Of a stretch of DNA of 64,000 nucleotides, positions 18,941 to 28,180 are shown one piece after another. The DNA comes from Acholeplasmataceae bacterium (GTDB lineage: Bacteria; Bacillota_I; Bacilli_A; Acholeplasmatales; Acholeplasmataceae): the NCBI GenBank assembly GCA_021108415.1, contig JAIOQX010000002.1:372001-436000 (forward strand). Reading direction: 5' to 3'. The position numbers and the translations under genes are program-made. Position 1 is the first letter of the stretch, and each line of letters starts with the position of its first letter. The notes beneath the pieces are model-generated. The model made no database searches, was not told where the DNA came from, and saw nothing but the letters and a program-made list of their open reading frames with translations.

Positions 18941-21562
18941 CTATTTTAGGTCATACCATGTGCGACCGACATCACAAGATGTTTCAAGTTCAACTTTTAG
19001 ATCAACTGCCTTGCGCATCATTTGTGGTACAATTTCTTTCATTTCTTCTAATTCTTCAGCTACAACATCTAAGATGAGTTCATCGTGTACTTGAAGTAAA
19101 ATTTTTGATTTTTTGTTCTCTTTTTTGAGATATCGATATAAATCAATCATTGCCTTTTTTAAAATATCTGCAGCACTACCTTGAATTGGAGCGTTAAGTG
19201 CAGTTCTTTCGCCAAAAGATCTTTGTGTATAAACACTTGATTTTAGTTCAGGGATATATCGTCTACGATTCATGATTGTTTTAACATAATCATGTTCTTT
19301 TGCATAAGTAACAATATCTTCCATATACTTCTTAATCTCAGGATACAAATCAAGATAATCATCAATAAATCTTTGAGCTTCTTTTGGAGATACATTAATA
19401 TCTTCAGATAAACTCCATGCACCAATCCCATAGATGATTCCAAAGTTAACAGCTTTAGCAGCTCTTCTTTGTTCACTATCTACTTCATCTTTATGAAATA
19501 TCTCTTTAGCAGTTTTTGTATGAATATCTTCGTGATTATTAAATGCTTCAATTAGTTTTTGAACATCAGCCATGCTTGCAAGCACACGAAGTTCAATTTG
19601 AGAATAATCAGCTCCTAAAAACAAATGATTATCTTTAGGTATAAAGATTTTTCTAATTTGTCTACCTTCTTCACTTCTTATCGGTATATTTTGTAAATTA
19701 GGATCCAATGATGACAATCTACCCGTAGTCGTTAAAGCTTGCATATAGATGGTGTGAACTTTACCATCATCAAAAAGATTTTGTTCTAAACCAATAATAT
19801 AGGTTGAATATAATTTAGATAATTGTCTATATTCTAAAATTAGTTCAATGATTGGATGTTTACCGACCAACTTATTTAGCACATCTACATTGGTTGAATA
19901 ACCGGTCTTTGTTTTTTTACCATTTGGAAGATCAAGATCTTCAAACAGGATTTCACCTAATTGTTTAGGACTTGATACATTAAACTCTCTACCGGCTAGT
20001 TTAATAATTTGTTTTTCAAGCTCAATAATTCTTAAGTTTAAATCTTTCTTTTGTTTCTTTAATTCATCTTTATCAACAGATAAACCTTCAAATTCCATTT
20101 CTGCTAATACCTCAGATAAAGGTAATTCAATGGATTTTAATAAATCAAGTTGTTCATCTTCTTTTAACGCTTTTAATAAATCATCTTTTAACGCAAAAAT
20201 TGCTTTTGCTTTAGATGCGATATGATGATAATATACTTGTTTTTCTGGTAATCCTTTTTTACTGCCTTTTCCATAAATTGTATCATCATACTGAATATCT
20301 TCATAATAAAAATTAGATACAATTCTTTTGAATTCTTCTTTTCCTAGATGTGAGTTAATTAAATATGCAGCAAGCAACAAATCAAAAGTCGTTCCTTTAA
20401 TATCCAGTTTATTCCATAAAAGAAAAACCTTGATTGCTTTTAGATCATAAACATATTTTTGGAATCTTTCATCTTTTAAATACATATCAAATCCAATGGA
20501 TGATAATGCAATATCGGCTGATACTACATAATTGTTTTTTCCATCAGATAAGCCAATACCCCAAAGTTCAGCTTTATGATAATTGTAGTCGCTAAACTCA
20601 AAATGCATACTTAAGTTCTTCTCTAGAATAGCTTCTAATTCACTCACACTTTTTAATTCAATATAGTCCCATTTAACTTCTTTTTTTGTAACAGGTGTTT
20701 CCATTTTTTTAACAAATACATGAAGATCCAAATCTTGATAGAAATGGATTAACTCTTCTGTTTTTATTTCTTTTTTAGCAATTGAATCCACATCATATGT
20801 GATATCACAATCTAATTGAATCGTCACTAAATCTTTACTCATCAGCGCACTATCTTTGTGTTCTCTAATGCGCTCACCAAGTTTACCTTTGATTTGGTCT
20901 TGATGCTCTAATATATTTTCTAATGTTTCGTATTCTTTTAATAATTTAATCGCAGTTTTTTCACCTACTCCAGGAACACCTGGAATATTATCTGATGCAT
21001 CACCCATCAATGCTTTTAAATCTATCATTTGATGGTGTGTTAACTCATAGGTTTCAATTAATTTTTCTGGTGTAAAATCATGAACTTCTCTCATCCCTTT
21101 TTTAAGTAAGTGAACCGTAACTTGTTCATCTACTAATTGAAGTAGATCTTTATCACTTGAATAGATATCAACCATATAGCCTTTTTCACTCGCTTGTTTT
21201 GCAAGTGTACCAATAATATCATCTGCTTCATACCCTGCTTTAGAGTATGCAATCACACCATTAAGATCTATATATTGGTTGACAAGTGGTATTTGTTGAC
21301 CCAATTCTTCAGGCATTTTAGTTCTTCCAGCTTTATATCCTTCATAGGATAAATGTCTTTTCGTTGGTTCTTTTGTATCAAAAGCAACTAAAACATCAGT
21401 TGTATCTGATGTAACCATTTTTTCAAACATACCGACAAATGCAAAGACTGCATTGGTATATGTACCATTAGAAGATTGCATCAGTTTAGCGCCAGGGTAA
21501 GCCGTTGCGTAATATGCTCTAAATAATATTGAATTTCCATCTATTAATGTAATTTTTTTCAT
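18941..21562 (-). CDS. polA: DNA polymerase I
   Basis: 873 residues. The 5'-3' exonuclease (about 1-290) has 'DGNSILFRAYYA', 'YEADDIIGTLA' and 'LMGDASDNIPGVPGVGEKTA'. The polymerase region (about 470-873) has motif A 'GADYSQIELRVLA', motif B 'RRAAKAVNFGIIYG' and motif C 'LQVHDELILDV'. The middle 3'-5' exonuclease-like domain appears inactive: the position of the catalytic DxE reads 'FEFSD', as in other Bacilli-type enzymes without proofreading. It fills gaps and removes RNA primers and nicks. It heads the minus-strand operon polA-mutM-coaE-dnaB-dnaI. Confidence 0.97.
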   Translation of the reverse strand: MKKITLIDGNSILFRAYYATAYPGAKLMQSSNGTYTNAVFAFVGMFEKMVTSDTTDVLVAFDTKEPTKRHLSYEGYKAGRTKMPEELGQQIPLVNQYIDLNGVIAYSKAGYEADDIIGTLAKQASEKGYMVDIYSSDKDLLQLVDEQVTVHLLKKGMREVHDFTPEKLIETYELTHHQMIDLKALMGDASDNIPGVPGVGEKTAIKLLKEYETLENILEHQDQIKGKLGERIREHKDSALMSKDLVTIQLDCDITYDVDSIAKKEIKTEELIHFYQDLDLHVFVKKMETPVTKKEVKWDYIELKSVSELEAILEKNLSMHFEFSDYNYHKAELWGIGLSDGKNNYVVSADIALSSIGFDMYLKDERFQKYVYDLKAIKVFLLWNKLDIKGTTFDLLLAAYLINSHLGKEEFKRIVSNFYYEDIQYDDTIYGKGSKKGLPEKQVYYHHIASKAKAIFALKDDLLKALKEDEQLDLLKSIELPLSEVLAEMEFEGLSVDKDELKKQKKDLNLRIIELEKQIIKLAGREFNVSSPKQLGEILFEDLDLPNGKKTKTGYSTNVDVLNKLVGKHPIIELILEYRQLSKLYSTYIIGLEQNLFDDGKVHTIYMQALTTTGRLSSLDPNLQNIPIRSEEGRQIRKIFIPKDNHLFLGADYSQIELRVLASMADVQKLIEAFNNHEDIHTKTAKEIFHKDEVDSEQRRAAKAVNFGIIYGIGAWSLSEDINVSPKEAQRFIDDYLDLYPEIKKYMEDIVTYAKEHDYVKTIMNRRRYIPELKSSVYTQRSFGERTALNAPIQGSAADILKKAMIDLYRYLKKENKKSKILLQVHDELILDVVAEELEEMKEIVPQMMRKAVDLKVELETSCDVGRTWYDLK

Positions 21563-21642
21563 GATATGATACCCCTTTTCTTAATTTTAACACTTAATGT
21601 CAAAATAATTTCCCACAGTATTTGTGGATAAGTAAAAAAGGA

Positions 21643-23049
21643 TCAACGAATCCTAAATTGACCCTTATTCTTGCCTTTACCCTTTTTTTGTTTCGTGTTT
21701 TGTAATGCTTGAGTTGGATTTTTAGACATAGATTCTAGTTGTTTTTCATCCATCTTCATCATTTGTTTCATCATCTTTTTTTGTTGATCAAGTGCACTTC
21801 TTAGTCTGTTAAGTTCAGCAACACTCATACCTGATCCATTTGCGATACGAGTTCTTCTTCTAGAACTTTTATCAATTAAGGACGGATCTTTACGCTCATC
21901 AGCAGTCATTGAAGTAATTAAAACGCTCATTTTATCAAACTGTTTATCATCAACTTGTGATGCGGCTTGTTTCACTTTACCCATGCCTGGCATGAACCCT
22001 AAGATTTTACTCATCGACCCCATACGTTTAATCATTTTAAATTGTTTTAATAAGTCATTATAGTTAAATGAATCACTCATCAATTTTTCCATCATGGATT
22101 GTGCTTCATCTTCATCAATCGCATCAGTTGCTTTTTCGATTAAAGTTAATACATCTCCCATACCCAAAATACGTGATGCCATACGCTCTGGATGAAAGAG
22201 TTCGAATGTATCCATTTTTTCCCCACTTGAGGCGAACTTAATTGGAATTGATGATACTTCTTTAATAGATAATGCTGCACCACCTCGTGTATCACCATCT
22301 AGTTTTGTAAGAATAGCACCGGTTGCGTTTAATTGATCATGAAAGCTCTTTGCGATATTTGCTGCATCTTGTCCCGTCATCGCATCAACGGTTAATAAGA
22401 TTTCTTGTGGTTTGGCAATTGCTTTAATATCAACTAACTCACTCATCATCTTTTCATCTATATGAAGTCTACCAGCTGTATCGATGATCACACAATCATA
22501 CTTATGCTCTCTTGCATACTTTAATCCGTTTTTAACGATATCTCTAGCATCTTTTAAACCTTCTTCATATACTTCGATATCAACTTGTTTGCCTATAGTG
22601 ACTAATTGTTCGATTGCTGCTGGACGATAAACGTCAGCTGCAATAAACATCACTTTCTTTTTTTCTGCTTTTCTAATATAGACGCCTAATTTGCCTATAG
22701 CCGTTGTTTTACCAGAACCTTGAAGTCCAATCGTCATAATTGTAGTAATGTCATTTGAAGCGTATTTAATGCCCTGTGCATCCTCGCCCATAACTCTCTT
22801 TAACTCTTCATGTACAATTTTTACGACTTGTTGCCCTGGGTTTAAACCTTTTAAGATTTTTTCACCTACGGCTTGTTCTTTTATATTTGCAATAAATTGT
22901 TTAACTACTCTAAAATTAACATCGGCTTCTAATAATGAAAGTCTGACTTCTCGCATCATTTCATCAATGTCTTTTTCAGTTAAAATCCCACGGCCTGTTA
23001 ATCTGCGCATTGCCATCTGTAGTCTTGAACTTAGTGAATTTTCTGCCAT
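21643..23049 (-). CDS. ffh: Signal recognition particle GTPase Ffh
   Basis: 468 residues. The N domain has 'MREVRLSLLEADVNFRVV'. The G domain starts at about residue 105 with 'GLQGSGKTTAIGKL', followed by 'DVYRPAAIEQL', 'DTAGRLHID', 'TKLDGDTRGGAAL' and 'FASSGEKMD'. The methionine-rich M domain (about 300-430) binds 4.5S RNA and signal peptides ('GSMSKILGFMPGMG', 'MKQMMKMDEKQLE'). The tail is lysine-rich. It delivers nascent membrane and secreted proteins to the receptor FtsY, encoded two genes upstream. The ylxM stop and ffh start overlap, a conserved arrangement. Confidence 0.98.
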   Translation of the reverse strand: MAENSLSSRLQMAMRRLTGRGILTEKDIDEMMREVRLSLLEADVNFRVVKQFIANIKEQAVGEKILKGLNPGQQVVKIVHEELKRVMGEDAQGIKYASNDITTIMTIGLQGSGKTTAIGKLGVYIRKAEKKKVMFIAADVYRPAAIEQLVTIGKQVDIEVYEEGLKDARDIVKNGLKYAREHKYDCVIIDTAGRLHIDEKMMSELVDIKAIAKPQEILLTVDAMTGQDAANIAKSFHDQLNATGAILTKLDGDTRGGAALSIKEVSSIPIKFASSGEKMDTFELFHPERMASRILGMGDVLTLIEKATDAIDEDEAQSMMEKLMSDSFNYNDLLKQFKMIKRMGSMSKILGFMPGMGKVKQAASQVDDKQFDKMSVLITSMTADERKDPSLIDKSSRRRTRIANGSGMSVAELNRLRSALDQQKKMMKQMMKMDEKQLESMSKNPTQALQNTKQKKGKGKNKGQFRIR

Positions 23050-23363
23050 TACTCTTCCAACTTTCTTAAATCATCAAGTTTTTTTAAATCTTTTGTTTCT
23101 TCTAATTGGTCGATGATTTTTAATCTTTTTTGTTTATTTGTTAATAACTGTAATTTCTCTTCATAAGAAAAAAGATGCATTTCTACTTTCTTTAGTTGAT
23201 CAAAAACTGCATTTCTGCTCACATCAGAAAGTTCCGCAATTTCTTGCAGGGAATAATCATCTTGATAATAGTATTTAAAATATTGAACTTGTTTATCTGT
23301 CAATAGTTTTTGATACATATCAAATAATTCATTGAGTTGTTCTTTTTTCTCTAATGATTCCAT
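23049..23363 (-). CDS. ylxM: YlxM/p13-type helix-turn-helix protein of the SRP operon
   Basis: 104 residues. 'YYQDDYSLQEIAELSDVSRNAVFDQLKKVE' (about 28-57, here given as separate parts of the helix-turn-helix) is the typical YlxM region that resembles sigma-70 region 4. Such proteins occur next to ffh in Gram-positive bacteria and mollicutes and bind or modulate the SRP. It is sandwiched between ftsY (3 bp gap) and ffh (1-bp overlap). Confidence 0.92.
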   Translation of the reverse strand: MESLEKKEQLNELFDMYQKLLTDKQVQYFKYYYQDDYSLQEIAELSDVSRNAVFDQLKKVEMHLFSYEEKLQLLTNKQKRLKIIDQLEETKDLKKLDDLRKLEE

Positions 23364-23366
23364 ATT

Positions 23367-24329
23367 TTATCCTTTAAAAAAGTCTTCAAATAGTCCGTAG
23401 ATATAATCTTCAATATCAAAATAGACTAAATCATCTATTTTTTCACCCAAACCTACATATTTAATAGGTAGATCATATAAATGTCTTATTGCTAAAACAA
23501 TACCACCTTTAGCTGTACCATCTAACTTAGTTAAAATGATACCAGATACATCAGTTGCATCTTTAAATACTTCTGCTTGTCTCATTCCATTTTGACCTGT
23601 TGTCGCATCAATGACCAACAATGTCTCTTGTGGTGCGTTTGGAAGTGTCTTTTGTATGACTCTCTTCATTTTTTCTAATTCTTTCATCAGATTGACTTTA
23701 GTTTGAAGTCTACCAGCTGTATCACATAAGATGACATCATAGTTTTCTTTTTTTGCATATTCTATTGCATCGTATATAACACTTGAAGGATCGCTACCTG
23801 AATCTTTTGCAAAAACGTATGTATCACTTCTTTGACCCCAAATTTTTAATTGTTCAATTGCACCAGCTCTAAATGTATCTCCAGCAACCATCATCACTTT
23901 TTTTCCGTTAGATTTAAGTTGTTTTGCAAGTTTACCAATCGTTGTTGTTTTACCAACACCATTGACACCTACAAAAAGATACACATTTAATTCATTGTCA
24001 TCAAAATTAAGTTCAGTATTTAATAAATCACCTTTTAAATAAATCTCAAACATTTTATCAACGATGATTTCAGCTAAGTCATTTGGATTGGTGATTTGCT
24101 TTTTATCGACATCTTTTCTTAACTCATCAATAAAATAAACAACTGTATCAACACCTATATCTGCTTGAATAAATATATCCTCCAAAGCATCAAAGAGTTC
24201 ATCATCAATTGTTTTTGATTTTTTTAGAATTTCTTTTAAATCAGTTAAGCTTTCTTTAGTCTTGTGTAGGCCTAAAGTATATTTATCATTCTTGTCTTTT
24301 TTGCCAAATAATTTCTTAAATAGTCCCAT
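23367..24329 (-). CDS. ftsY: Signal recognition particle receptor FtsY
   Basis: 320 residues, a short form without the long acidic A domain; the N terminus 'MGLFKKLFGKKDKNDK' is basic and likely contacts the membrane. The GTPase shows 'FVGVNGVGKTTTIGKL' (about 115), 'DTFRAGAIEQL', 'DTAGRLQTK', 'TKLDGTAKGG' and 'YVGLGEKIDDL'. It docks the ribosome-Ffh complex at the membrane. It is the first gene of ftsY-ylxM-ffh. Confidence 0.97.
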   Translation of the reverse strand: MGLFKKLFGKKDKNDKYTLGLHKTKESLTDLKEILKKSKTIDDELFDALEDIFIQADIGVDTVVYFIDELRKDVDKKQITNPNDLAEIIVDKMFEIYLKGDLLNTELNFDDNELNVYLFVGVNGVGKTTTIGKLAKQLKSNGKKVMMVAGDTFRAGAIEQLKIWGQRSDTYVFAKDSGSDPSSVIYDAIEYAKKENYDVILCDTAGRLQTKVNLMKELEKMKRVIQKTLPNAPQETLLVIDATTGQNGMRQAEVFKDATDVSGIILTKLDGTAKGGIVLAIRHLYDLPIKYVGLGEKIDDLVYFDIEDYIYGLFEDFFKG

Positions 24330-24376
24330 GTTATATCTCCTATTACCTTAACATATTATACCATATGAAAAAGAAA

Positions 24377-24397
24377 ACCGAAAGTTATTCTTTCGGT
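24377..24397 (-). terminator. Terminator overlapping the end of tpx
   Basis: On the minus strand, ACCGAAAG-AATAA-CTTTCGGT is followed by TTTCTTTTT. The stem includes the last codons and stop of tpx. Confidence 0.8.
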
Positions 24398-24885
24398 AAG
24401 TTTTTAACAAAAGTAAGTAAATCATCAAAGTTTAAATGTGAACTCATTTCATCAACATATTCTGTATAAATGATTTTTCTATTTTGATCTAGAACAAATA
24501 CTGATCTTGCAAGAAGTCTTAATTCTTTAATGTATGTTCCATATTTATTTCCGAAATCTAATTCAATATAATCACTTAAAGTGATGATATTATCTAGACC
24601 AGCATTTCCACACCATCTTGCTTGTGCATATGGAAGGTCATTTGAAATCGTTAAAACGGTTAAATCATCTATTTCAGATAATTCTTGGTTAACTGTTCTT
24701 GTTTGTCGATCACAAACTGTAGTATCTAGTGAAGGTACAACATTTAAAATGATGTATTTAGTTTTAAAATCTGATAAATTAACATATTCATTTTTGTGAT
24801 TTAATGCTTTAAAATCTGGAGCAATATCTCCAACTTGTTTTGTATCACCAATAAGTGTCACTGGTTTAGATTTAAATGTTTTCAT
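24385..24885 (-). CDS. tpx: Thiol peroxidase Tpx
   Basis: 167 residues from the ATG at 24885, chosen for the AAAGGAAG site ten bases upstream. The Tpx pattern is clear: 'VGDIAPDFKALN' (about 21), the peroxidatic Cys in 'SLDTTVCDRQTR' (about 60) and the resolving Cys in 'ARWCGNAGL' (about 94). It reduces H2O2 and alkyl hydroperoxides with thioredoxin as electron donor. It is a single-gene unit with its own terminator. This is one of few oxidative defence genes expected in such a reduced genome. Confidence 0.95.
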   Translation of the reverse strand: MKTFKSKPVTLIGDTKQVGDIAPDFKALNHKNEYVNLSDFKTKYIILNVVPSLDTTVCDRQTRTVNQELSEIDDLTVLTISNDLPYAQARWCGNAGLDNIITLSDYIELDFGNKYGTYIKELRLLARSVFVLDQNRKIIYTEYVDEMSSHLNFDDLLTFVKNLPKE

Positions 24886-24952
24886 CTCATTCACTTCCTT
24901 TAACAATTTCATTACTATTATAACATATATTCATTTCTGTTTCATAAAAAGT

Positions 24953-24978
24953 GGTCTTTTGATAGTATTCAAAAGACC
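24953..24978 (-). terminator. Terminator of topA
   Basis: GGTCTTTTGA-TAGTAT-TCAAAAGACC is a perfect 10-bp stem. On the minus strand it is followed by ACTTTTTA. A second short hairpin ACGGTATTTACCGT (24986-24999) stands between it and topA. Confidence 0.8.
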
Positions 24979-25068
24979 AATTCAAACGGTATTTACCGTC
25001 CTTTTATATGAATGCATAGATATATTATCACTTTTTGCTTGCTTTGTAAAGCGAGTTATATCATTTGA

Positions 25069-26874
25069 TTATTTATCTTCTTTTTCTTCGTTACCTTTGA
25101 TGTATCTACATTTAGGAAAACCGCTGCAGGCAACAAATTCACCATATCTAGATTTTCTAATGACTAATGGTTTGCCGCACTTAGGACATAATTCATCTGT
25201 CATCTTAGGTTCTACCTTTTTCATATGCTCTTGAGCATAATCAATCATTGGTATAAAACTGTGATAAAAGTTTGATACGATTTCAACACCTGATTCGGTT
25301 GCTTCTGCAATTCCATCAAGTTTTTTCTCCATTTTAGATGTATATTCAACATTAATAATCTTATGGAAGAATGCATCTAATTCTTTTGCTGTTAATCTAC
25401 CTTGTTCAGTTGGTATAAATCTTTTTTGATCAAGTGATACATAAGCTCTATTTTTTAAGGTTTGAATGATTGATGCATATGTAGATGGTCTACCAATGCC
25501 TAAAGATTCCATCTCTTTAATTAAGCTTGCTTCAGAATATCTAGCAGGAGGTGTAGTTACTTTTTCAATTGCAATAACTTCACTTGCTTTCAATTCTTGA
25601 TTAACTTCAAGTTTTGGTAACAATTTATCTGCTTGTTTTTGATCTTGATAGATTTTTGTATGCCCATCAAATTTTAAAATTGAACCTTCAAGGTCATAAA
25701 CATTATCATTTGATGTAATTTTTACTTTTGTACTTTCAAATTGTGCGTCACTCATTAGTGAAGCTAATGTGCGTTCATAAATACGTTTATATAATTTCAA
25801 TTCATCCTTATCTAAATATGCAGACATCATATCAGGTGTTCTATAGATAGATGTTGGTCTAATTGCTTCATGTGCATCTTGAGCATTATCTTTTGTTGAA
25901 ACTTTATAATGTCCTAAATACTTTTTGCCATACTGATTTAAGATGAATTCATTTGTTTCTTTTATAAAAGGTTCAGCTAACCTGTTAGAATCTGTACGCA
26001 TGTAAGTGATTAAACCGATGGTTTCATCATTGATTTCAATACCTTCATATAACTTTTGTGCAACCATCATTGTTCTGCTTGCACTCATATATAAATTATT
26101 AATTGAATCTTGTTGTAGCGTTGAGGTTATAAATGCTGGTTTTGATTTTCTTTTTGTAGTTCTTGTTTTAATATCGCTAACATGAAATGGATTTGTTGAT
26201 GTCTTAACAATTTCATCAGCTTCTTCTTTAGATAATCTAGTTTTAGCTGGAATATGATAAGATGCTTTGAATTGTGGAAATTGAGCGTCAATTTCATAAT
26301 ATGTTTCTGGAACAAAACTTTCAATTTTCTTTTCTAAATCAGCAATCAGTTTTAATGCAACAGATTGCACACGACCTGCAGATTTTGATTTAATCTTTGA
26401 TTGAAGTAGTTTTGATAATTTAAATCCAATGATTCTATCTAAAATACGTCTTGCTTCTTGAGAGTTAACTAACTCTTGATCGATCTTTCTTGGATGTTCT
26501 AAAGCTTCTGTAATAGCTTGTTTTGTGATTTCTCTAAAAACAATACGGTTTTTCTCATTTGGATCTAATTCTAAGATTTGAGCAAGATGCCATCCAATGG
26601 CTTCTCCTTCTCTATCCTGGTCAGTTGCAATTAAGACTTCTCTATTCTTTGCTTTTTGTTTTAATTCTTTAACTAAATTGTTTTTACCTTTAATAATTTT
26701 ATATGAAGGTTGGAAATCATTATCTATATCTATACCCAAACCATCTTTACCTGATGTTGCTAGGTCTCTGATGTGTCCTTTAGACGACAAAACAAGCACA
26801 TCATCTTTGACGTAGGTTGATATTGTTTTTGATTTAGATGGTGATTCCACGATAATTAATTTTTTATTTGCCAT
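25069..26874 (-). CDS. topA: DNA topoisomerase I
   Basis: 601 residues. The TOPRIM domain begins 'LIIVESPSKSKTI' and continues with 'IATDQDREGEAIGWHL'. The active-site Tyr lies in 'GLITYMRTDSNR' (about 293), and 'YSEASLIKEMESLGIGRPSTYA' covers the conserved C-terminal part of the core. One four-Cys zinc ribbon ends the protein (CPKCGKPLV to GFPKCRYI). Many bacterial homologues carry several such zinc ribbons and are around 690 residues or more, so this is a trimmed form. It relaxes negative supercoils. Confidence 0.97.
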   Translation of the reverse strand: MANKKLIIVESPSKSKTISTYVKDDVLVLSSKGHIRDLATSGKDGLGIDIDNDFQPSYKIIKGKNNLVKELKQKAKNREVLIATDQDREGEAIGWHLAQILELDPNEKNRIVFREITKQAITEALEHPRKIDQELVNSQEARRILDRIIGFKLSKLLQSKIKSKSAGRVQSVALKLIADLEKKIESFVPETYYEIDAQFPQFKASYHIPAKTRLSKEEADEIVKTSTNPFHVSDIKTRTTKRKSKPAFITSTLQQDSINNLYMSASRTMMVAQKLYEGIEINDETIGLITYMRTDSNRLAEPFIKETNEFILNQYGKKYLGHYKVSTKDNAQDAHEAIRPTSIYRTPDMMSAYLDKDELKLYKRIYERTLASLMSDAQFESTKVKITSNDNVYDLEGSILKFDGHTKIYQDQKQADKLLPKLEVNQELKASEVIAIEKVTTPPARYSEASLIKEMESLGIGRPSTYASIIQTLKNRAYVSLDQKRFIPTEQGRLTAKELDAFFHKIINVEYTSKMEKKLDGIAEATESGVEIVSNFYHSFIPMIDYAQEHMKKVEPKMTDELCPKCGKPLVIRKSRYGEFVACSGFPKCRYIKGNEEKEDK

Positions 26875-26898
26875 GTAAACACTCCTTTTTACATATCC

Positions 26899-26926
26899 AT
26901 TATAGTAACTTAATTTGTAATGTCAA
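26899..26926 (-). promoter_or_regulatory. Sigma-A promoter of topA
   Basis: On the minus strand TTGACA (26921-26926), a 16-bp spacer and TATAAT (26899-26904) lie about 25 bp before the topA start. An alternating TA tract follows at 26949-26970. Confidence 0.75.
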
Positions 26927-27016
26927 GCATAAAGTGAAGCTGCTTTCTATATATATATATAATATATATGTTTTTTTCTACATTTTATTATAGTGAATCA
27001 TTATGTGAATTTACTT

Positions 27017-27051
27017 TAAAAAAAGAAAAAGATAAACACTTATTGTTTACC
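27017..27051 (-). terminator. Terminator of the lepB-rbgA-rnhB-nudix group
   Basis: On the minus strand GGTAAACA-ATAAG-TGTTTATC is followed by TTTTTCTTTTTTT. It overlaps the stop region of the Nudix gene. Confidence 0.75.
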
Positions 27052-27552
27052 TCTTAAATACTTAAGTACTTTTAATTCTCTTTTTACCCAGCGTATCTCT
27101 GGTATATTCTTAGAAAGTATATCTAAATTTTGATTGATTGCGTCATCTATATGTATTTTTATTAATTTATATCCAAATTCTTTTTCATAGTCATCTAGAT
27201 TTTGTTCTTTGATATGATCTTTTACTTTACATGTATAATATTTAGATTCCATATAGAAAATTGTATCTTTTTTAGTTTTTGATTTTTGTTTTTCAATCAC
27301 TCTTCCAAATGGAGAGATAGATTCTTTTATAACTGTTAATCCTGTTTCTTCTAAGGTCTCTCTAATTAAAGTTTGTTCATCTGACTCATCTGGTTTTTGT
27401 CCACCACCTGGAAATTTTAAATCTTGATACATATCACTTTGAATCATATATAGGTGGGGATACTGTAAAATAATTGCTCTGCATGCAACTCTTTTAGATA
27501 CTTTATCCTTTATATGATAATCTTTTAAATCAAAATAGTGTATGATCTTCAT
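27040..27552 (-). CDS. Nudix hydrolase
   Basis: 170 residues. The Nudix box is complete at about residues 50-73: 'GGGQKPDESDEQTLIRETL' then 'EETGL', matching G-x5-E-x7-R-E-U-x-E-E-x-G-U with Thr at the first hydrophobic position. Such enzymes hydrolyse nucleoside diphosphates linked to another group, but the substrate is not readable from the box. The C-terminal part is lysine-rich. The gene starts 23 bp inside the end of rnhB with AAGGAAA before the ATG. Confidence 0.9.
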   Translation of the reverse strand: MKIIHYFDLKDYHIKDKVSKRVACRAIILQYPHLYMIQSDMYQDLKFPGGGQKPDESDEQTLIRETLEETGLTVIKESISPFGRVIEKQKSKTKKDTIFYMESKYYTCKVKDHIKEQNLDDYEKEFGYKLIKIHIDDAINQNLDILSKNIPEIRWVKRELKVLKYLRGKQ

Positions 27553-28180
27553 ATTTTTTCCTTAGTGCTTCTTTAATCATGGATTTTACTGGCTCATAAG
27601 TTTTTCTATGGATGGGTGTATATCCATGTCTTTTAATTAATTCCATATGTTCTTTTGTGCCATATCCTTTATGTTGCTTAAAGTTATATAAAGGAAAGAC
27701 TTTATCCATTTCAATCATATATTGATCTCTAGTTGTTTTTGCGATGATTGAAGCTGCAGCAATGCTTATTGATTTTTGGTCGCCCTTAATAATGGATTGA
27801 CTTGGTATATCGATCTCCATTGGCATTGCATCTATAAGTAAATATTCTGGTTTAATTTTTAATTGTTTGATTGCAGAATGCATCGCTTCTCTTGCTGCTC
27901 TATAGATGTTGATTCGATCGATCTCATCAACTGAAGCAATACCTATGCCTATTGCTAGTGCATGTTCTTTAATTTCTATTAATGCTTTTTGTCTTTGTTT
28001 TTCTGTTAATTTTTTTGAATCATCAACATATTTTAACTTTGAACCCTTTTTTAAAATGACTGCAGCAGCAACAACAGGTCCAGCTAATGGTCCTCTGCCT
28101 GCTTCATCAATACCTGCAATATAGGTAATTCCCTTTTGGTAGAGTTGTTCTTCAAATGCATATAGATCAAATTCTGTCAA
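27530..28180 (-). CDS. rnhB: Ribonuclease HII
   Basis: 216 residues. 'YIAGIDEAGRGPLAGPVV' at about residue 19 holds the first catalytic Asp-Glu pair. 'VDDSKKL', 'LLIDAMPM' and 'SIAAASIIAKTTRD' are further conserved parts with the remaining metal ligands. It cuts RNA in RNA-DNA hybrids, including single ribonucleotides. The start is a TTG with AGGAGG seven to eight bases upstream; no ATG is available before the first motif. It overlaps rbgA by 14 bp. Confidence 0.95.
   Translation of the reverse strand: MTEFDLYAFEEQLYQKGITYIAGIDEAGRGPLAGPVVAAAVILKKGSKLKYVDDSKKLTEKQRQKALIEIKEHALAIGIGIASVDEIDRINIYRAAREAMHSAIKQLKIKPEYLLIDAMPMEIDIPSQSIIKGDQKSISIAAASIIAKTTRDQYMIEMDKVFPLYNFKQHKGYGTKEHMELIKRHGYTPIHRKTYEPVKSMIKEALRKKYEDHTLF

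Noticed and set aside
21605-21630. DnaA-box-like TGTGGATAA upstream of the SRP genes as an origin
   Set aside because: A single site in an 80-bp gap between polA and ffh, without AT-rich unwinding region or dnaA-dnaN context.
26949-26970. TA dinucleotide tract as a functional element
   Set aside because: Simple low-complexity DNA between topA and its neighbour; nothing beyond base composition supports a role.
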